Shown piece after piece: positions 6,918 through 9,107 of a stretch of DNA of 9,107 nt. Each line of letters opens with the position of its first letter. The first letter of the stretch is position 1. The notes below the pieces were generated by a model. It was not told the origin of the DNA, searched no databases, and saw only the letters and a list, made by a program, of their open reading frames with translations. The stretch covers positions 1 to 9,107 of the forward strand of contig CAZBEO010000123.1 of NCBI GenBank assembly GCA_964490935.1, in the 5' to 3' direction. A program made the position numbers and the translations under genes. The DNA is from JAQVYB01 sp964490935 (GTDB lineage Bacteria > Verrucomicrobiota > Kiritimatiellia > RZYC01).

Positions 6918-7424
6918 GTGAAACGATTGATTCGACAGTTCTTCCAGCGCGAGGCGCATCCGGTGGTGCAGTTTTTAAAGTACGGCATCGCGGGCGGTGT
7001 GGCGACCGTTGTGCAGGTGAGTGTGTTTTATGCGCTCAGCCTCTGGGTGTTTCCCTGTCTGACCGAAGGCGATAAAATTGGCGACCTTTTTCAGCGCTGG
7101 TTAAGCATTGCGCCGGCGGATATTCCGGATCAGGTTCGGGCGTTACGTTTTGTGTTGAACACGTTTATCGCGTTCCTTTTTTCGAATCTGGTTTGCTACG
7201 TCATCAATGTGCTCTGGGTATTCAAGCGGGGCAGGCATCACTGGCTGGTGGAACTGGCGCTCTTTTATGCAGTCTCAGGTATTTCGCTGGGCGTGGGCAC
7301 TTTCCTGGGCTGGTTCACCATCTTTGCGTTCGGCATGCACACAACCTATTCCTTCTTGCTGCAAATGTTCGCCTCGCTGATGATCAATTACGTCTGCCGG
7401 AAATTCATCATCTTCAAGGGCTAG
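6918..7424 (+). CDS. GtrA-family membrane protein
   Basis: This 168-residue integral membrane protein fits the GtrA family, small four-helix proteins linked to translocation of lipid-linked sugars or to cell-surface polysaccharide synthesis. Predicted helices lie at about 22-45, 75-101, 110-137 and 141-162. N-terminal FLKYGIAGGVAT (19-30) and C-terminal NYVCRKFIIFK (157-167) match the family pattern of a helix ending in N-Y-x-x-x-(K/R)-x-x-x-F. The protein is longer than the usual 120-150 residues because a hydrophilic segment of about 30 residues (46-74) separates helices 1 and 2. It starts with GTG, preceded by AAAGG (6908-6912) with a 5-base spacer, 14 bp after the greA stop, so it is probably cotranscribed with greA. 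The substrate is unknown. From 7425 to 7623 there is no gene; a small bulged hairpin lies at 7461-7484 without a T-run. Confidence 0.88.
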   Translation: MKRLIRQFFQREAHPVVQFLKYGIAGGVATVVQVSVFYALSLWVFPCLTEGDKIGDLFQRWLSIAPADIPDQVRALRFVLNTFIAFLFSNLVCYVINVLWVFKRGRHHWLVELALFYAVSGISLGVGTFLGWFTIFAFGMHTTYSFLLQMFASLMINYVCRKFIIFKG

Positions 7425-7623
7425 CAATCCGTCGGGCTTCAGGTGTTTAAAACTCGATCGCGCAGATCAACTCTGATCGTTGCGACGTGCTCCAGTACAT
7501 CATGACGGATTGCTTTATGAAGAAGCTGTGCGCTCGGTATAGTTGTCCCCTTCGATATGTCCAGAGATTTTTCTTTTCATCGGACGCGGATTCGGGTAGC
7601 TCGGGTTGCTGCATTAAGCAATT

Positions 7624-7708
7624 GGGCGAGTGGTGAAATTGGCAGACACGCCAGACTTAGGATCTGGTGCTTTACGGCTTGCGGGTTCGAGTCCCGCCTC
7701 GCCCACCA
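7624..7708 (+). tRNA. tRNA-Leu (anticodon UAG)
   Basis: This 85-base gene folds as a class II tRNA. The acceptor arm pairs GGGCGAG (7624-7630) with CTCGCCC (7698-7704), followed by discriminator A and an encoded CCA (7706-7708). The anticodon stem CCAGA/TCTGG encloses the loop CTTAGGA, with TAG at 7658-7660, reading CUA and probably other CUN leucine codons. A long variable arm (TGCTTTACGGCTT) precedes the T arm GCGGG-TTCGAGT-CCCGC (7681-7697). The D-loop has TGGCAGA. A weak TATAGT at 7538-7543 could be a -10 element, without a convincing -35. Its 3' end lies 24 bp from the stop of the convergent pilin gene. Confidence 0.97.
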
Positions 7709-7732
7709 TGCTATGCTCGATCAGTGACCGCG

Positions 7733-8074
7733 TTATCGGACTTTGTAGGCTACTGCACCACCCACGAGCAGTGAACAGGTGTCAATTTGCTCCCGGCCCA
7801 CGTTGTAGTGTTCTATGTCCGTGGCGTGAAGATATTCTCCAACATCCTTCCACTCCACACTCTCGCCGTCGCTACCGCCCACATCCATGGCATATCGAGC
7901 AATGGCACCTTCGATTTGTTTGCAGTTGGCTGCTTTACTGTTGGCCAGCGATTTTACCCGGGCTTTCATGAAGGACGGAATCCCAATGGCGGCCAGGAGG
8001 CCAATGATCGCTACGACGATCATGATCTCCACCAGGGTGAAGCCCTGGTGGTTCCTGTGCTTGGTTGTTTTCAT
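7733..8074 (-). CDS. Type IV pilin-like / pseudopilin protein (downstream copy)
   Basis: This 113-residue prepilin has a short positive leader (10 residues ending HQ, then Gly11) and the prepilin peptidase motif G-FTLVE. Cleavage after Gly11 would leave Phe12 for methylation, with the conserved Glu16 at +5. The hydrophobic helix at about 14-31 anchors it in the inner membrane and forms the fibre core. After it, NCKQIEGAIARYAMDVG (50-66) and a WKDVGEYL block (75-82) match the short pilins common in PVC bacteria. Cys51 and Cys100 could form a disulfide. The ATG at 8074 has no clear Shine-Dalgarno sequence. A strong terminator lies between it and the upstream pilin, so it probably has its own promoter or relies on readthrough. 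It could serve a type IV pilus, a type II secretion pseudopilus or DNA uptake; the sequence does not decide. Confidence 0.88.
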   Translation of the reverse strand: MKTTKHRNHQGFTLVEIMIVVAIIGLLAAIGIPSFMKARVKSLANSKAANCKQIEGAIARYAMDVGGSDGESVEWKDVGEYLHATDIEHYNVGREQIDTCSLLVGGAVAYKVR

Positions 8075-8142
8075 TGTGGCGTTTCTTTTTCATGGGTTTT
8101 TTGTTTTTTTCAGATCCGCCTGACGCTCTGGAGAACGTGGAC

Positions 8143-8163
8143 GCAGAGAATAGCATTCTCCGC
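8143..8163. repeat. Hairpin with AGC loop upstream of a pilin gene
   Basis: GAGAAT (8146-8151 region) and ATTCTC pair around the three-base loop AGC, with two further outer pairs after one mismatch. The site lies about 75-90 bp upstream of the downstream pilin start. On the minus strand it includes TGCTATTCT, which resembles an extended -10 element, but no good -35 is present. It could be an operator, a promoter part or another member of the AGC-loop hairpins seen at 8935-8953 and 9025-9043. Confidence 0.35.
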
Positions 8164-8206
8164 AGGCCTCAAGAAGACAATAGCTTATTTCAGCACAAAC
8201 GATGCC

Positions 8207-8240
8207 AAAATAAAAAGGCCCCCGGATTTCTTCGGGGGCC
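8207..8240 (-). terminator. Intrinsic terminator of the upstream pilin gene
   Basis: On the minus strand a perfect 8-bp stem (GGCCCCCG at 8240-8233 with CGGGGGCC at 8224-8217), which can extend by two further pairs inward, is followed directly by TTTTTATTTTG (8216-8206). This is a classic Rho-independent terminator. It lies 36 bp after the stop of the pilin gene at 8276 and separates the two pilin genes into different transcripts, apart from any readthrough. Confidence 0.93.
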
Positions 8241-8275
8241 GTGAATCTTGGTTGATTCTTATCTACAGGACTTCG

Positions 8276-8611
8276 TTAGGGAGTGTAGGTAACCGAACCG
8301 CCGATAGTAGCCGGGAATACAATGATCTTCGTGGCCACCGTGTAGTCGGCCGCGTTTGTCATCTTCAGATATGGTGCAACGTCAGCCCATGTGACCGCCA
8401 CAGTATTGTTTGTCGCGCCATTATCCAGCGCCCACTCCTGAATGGCGTCTTCAATCTTGGTGATATTGGCATCTTTCGTGGTGCCCAGTGCTTTGGTACG
8501 GGCCTTCATGAAAGAAGGAATACCAATAGCGGCCAGCAGACCGATAATAGCTACCACGATCATGATCTCGACCAATGTGAAACCGGCTTTAGTTTTTACT
8601 GTCTTTTTCAT
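8276..8611 (-). CDS. Type IV major pilin-like protein (sigma54-driven copy)
   Basis: This 111-residue prepilin starts MKKTVKTKAG and is cleaved by prepilin peptidase after Gly10, exposing Phe11, with Glu15 at +5. The hydrophobic helix spans about 13-30. Its segment 10-38 is identical to residues 11-39 of the second pilin, while the C-terminal domains differ. The globular part has ANITKIEDAIQEWALDNG (48-65) and TWADVAPYL (74-82), the pattern of short PVC pilins, and contains no cysteine. The ATG at 8611 was chosen because AGGAG (8625-8621) precedes it by 9 bases and the leader is then normal; an ATG at 8650 in frame lacks a ribosome site. A sigma54 promoter at 8757-8773 and a terminator at 8207-8240 frame it as a monocistronic unit. 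The dedicated strong signals favour a major fibre subunit, though a pseudopilin is possible. Confidence 0.9.
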   Translation of the reverse strand: MKKTVKTKAGFTLVEIMIVVAIIGLLAAIGIPSFMKARTKALGTTKDANITKIEDAIQEWALDNGATNNTVAVTWADVAPYLKMTNAADYTVATKIIVFPATIGGSVTYTP

Positions 8612-8756
8612 TGTCCCATGCTCCTTTGATTTATTTTCAGTATTTCTCATTTATTGTTGTTCATCCTGCAGGAAGGCCCACAGACAACTTCGCGCTGGTA
8701 GTGAGCCTCTCCGCTCCCCACCGATCTGCCGGATTCCCGGAACAGATGTACTATTC

Positions 8757-8773
8757 AGCAAAAGACGTGCCAA
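8757..8773 (-). promoter_or_regulatory. Sigma54 (-24/-12) promoter of the pilin gene
   Basis: The minus strand reads TTGGCACGTCTTTTGCT (8773-8757). It has the invariant GG and GC with exactly 10 bases between them and matches the sigma54 consensus TTGGCACG-N4-TTGC(A/T) at every defined base. Transcription would start near 8746, leaving a leader of about 135 bases before the pilin ATG. Sigma54 with a PilR-type activator drives major pilin genes in Pseudomonas, Myxococcus and Geobacter, so the location fits established biology. Confidence 0.85.
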
Positions 8774-8840
8774 ATATGGGCAACATCCGCTGAATGGTTT
8801 AAATCATAGTAAGAATCCCAAAAGGAGCAAGAAAATAGTG

Positions 8841-8856
8841 GGGCATGCGTGGGCAT
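8841..8856. promoter_or_regulatory. Tandem GGGCAT sites, candidate activator-binding site
   Basis: GGGCAT occurs at 8841-8846 and again at 8851-8856, exactly one helical turn (10 bp) apart. This is about 95-110 bp upstream of the predicted sigma54 start site, the distance expected for an NtrC/PilR-class enhancer. A further GGGCAA lies at 8778-8783. The base pattern is not a known consensus to me, so the assignment rests on position and phasing only. Confidence 0.3.
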
Positions 8857-8929
8857 TCATTCTCAAATACAAGAAATAATCAGTTATGAGAAAAATGGAG
8901 AGAGGGGGGAAAGGGGGCGCTTTTGAAAA

Positions 8930-8982
8930 TGGAGGGCGTCGGGCTCCGACGCCTTGGGCGTGGGGAGTTACTCTGGTGTTGG
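8930..8982. repeat. 53-bp repeat with AGC/GCT-loop hairpin, copy 1
   Basis: This segment recurs at 9055-9107 with 51 of 53 bases identical, a period of 125 bp. It contains a perfect 8-bp hairpin, GGCGTCGG (8935-8942) and CCGACGCC (8946-8953), with a GCT loop. It is followed by GGGCGTGGGGAGTTACTC. An alternative small stem, ACGCC (8949-8953) with GGCGT (8957-8961), would compete with the first. No coding frame is supported here. The stretch from 8861 to 8929 is AT-rich, then G-rich (runs of six and five G at 8904-8916), without a gene. Confidence 0.8.
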
Positions 8983-9024
8983 GATGTTTTGAGAGGCCGG
9001 TGGGCGATAGGCTTTGACGCGCGA

Positions 9025-9043
9025 GGCACGCGAGCCGCGTGCC
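9025..9043. repeat. Perfect 8-bp hairpin with AGC loop
   Basis: GGCACGCG (9025-9032) pairs perfectly with CGCGTGCC (9036-9043) around AGC. It lies between the two 53-bp repeat copies. Its stem sequence differs from theirs, but stem length and a three-base AGC/GCT loop are the same, which suggests a structure-defined family rather than simple sequence copies. Confidence 0.65.
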
Positions 9044-9054
9044 GTCCAGATTTG

Positions 9055-9107
9055 TGGAGGGCGTCGGGCTCCGACGCCTTGGGCGTGGGGAGTTACTCCG
9101 GCGTTGG
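9055..9107. repeat. 53-bp repeat with AGC/GCT-loop hairpin, copy 2
   Basis: This is the second copy of the repeat at 8930-8982, differing by two T-to-C changes near its end. The same hairpin lies at 9060-9078. The copy reaches the last base of the window, so the repeat or a longer array may continue beyond it. Confidence 0.8.

Noticed and set aside
7787..8629. Plus-strand open frame of 280 codons covering both pilins
   Set aside because: It spans two unmistakable prepilin genes and an intrinsic terminator on the other strand.
8904..8945. Possible G-quadruplex from runs of G
   Set aside because: Only two long G-runs are close together; the next runs are short and distant, so a stable four-run structure is not supported.
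8930..9107. CRISPR array
   Set aside because: Only two repeats with a 72-bp gap that itself holds a hairpin; the unit length and spacing do not fit CRISPR, and no cas gene is seen.

Overview
The window reads as chromosomal DNA of a Gram-negative bacterium, most likely from the PVC superphylum (Kiritimatiellota, Lentisphaerota or Verrucomicrobiota). The signs are a very long GreA whose extra N-terminal part resembles the long chlamydial GreA, two short pilins of the PVC type, and LPS heptose genes that require an outer membrane. The lineage is an inference from family resemblance; no rRNA or other phylogenetic marker is present.

Positions 1-490 hold no gene I can support. They carry short perfect hairpins, a direct repeat and an inverted repeat. 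A minus-strand cluster follows: NADP-isocitrate dehydrogenase (icd, 4804-3542), a one-domain heptose-1-phosphate adenylyltransferase (hldE C-terminal type, 3518-3021), ADP-heptose epimerase (hldD, 3016-2051) and a DUF1846/UPF0371 protein (2002-491). The gaps are 23, 4 and 48 bp, and a well-formed sigma70-type promoter lies 52 bp before icd, so the four genes probably form one operon. hldE and hldD make the last two steps of ADP-L-glycero-D-manno-heptose supply for LPS core.

Divergently, on the plus strand, the long greA (5077-6903) is followed after 14 bp by a GtrA-family membrane protein (6918-7424). A tRNA-Leu(UAG) lies at 7624-7708. Converging on it from the minus strand are two tandem type IV pilin-like genes (8074-7733 and 8611-8276). 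They share an identical N-terminal helix but are separated by a strong intrinsic terminator. The upstream pilin has a near-consensus sigma54 promoter with a plausible activator site about 100 bp before the start of transcription.

Positions 8860-9107 are non-coding. They contain two copies of a 53-bp repeat spaced 125 bp apart, built around perfect 8-bp hairpins with three-base loops. I see no CRISPR array, transposase, phage gene or defence cassette. The most unusual material is the hairpin repeat families at both ends, the sigma54-driven pilin and the extended GreA.
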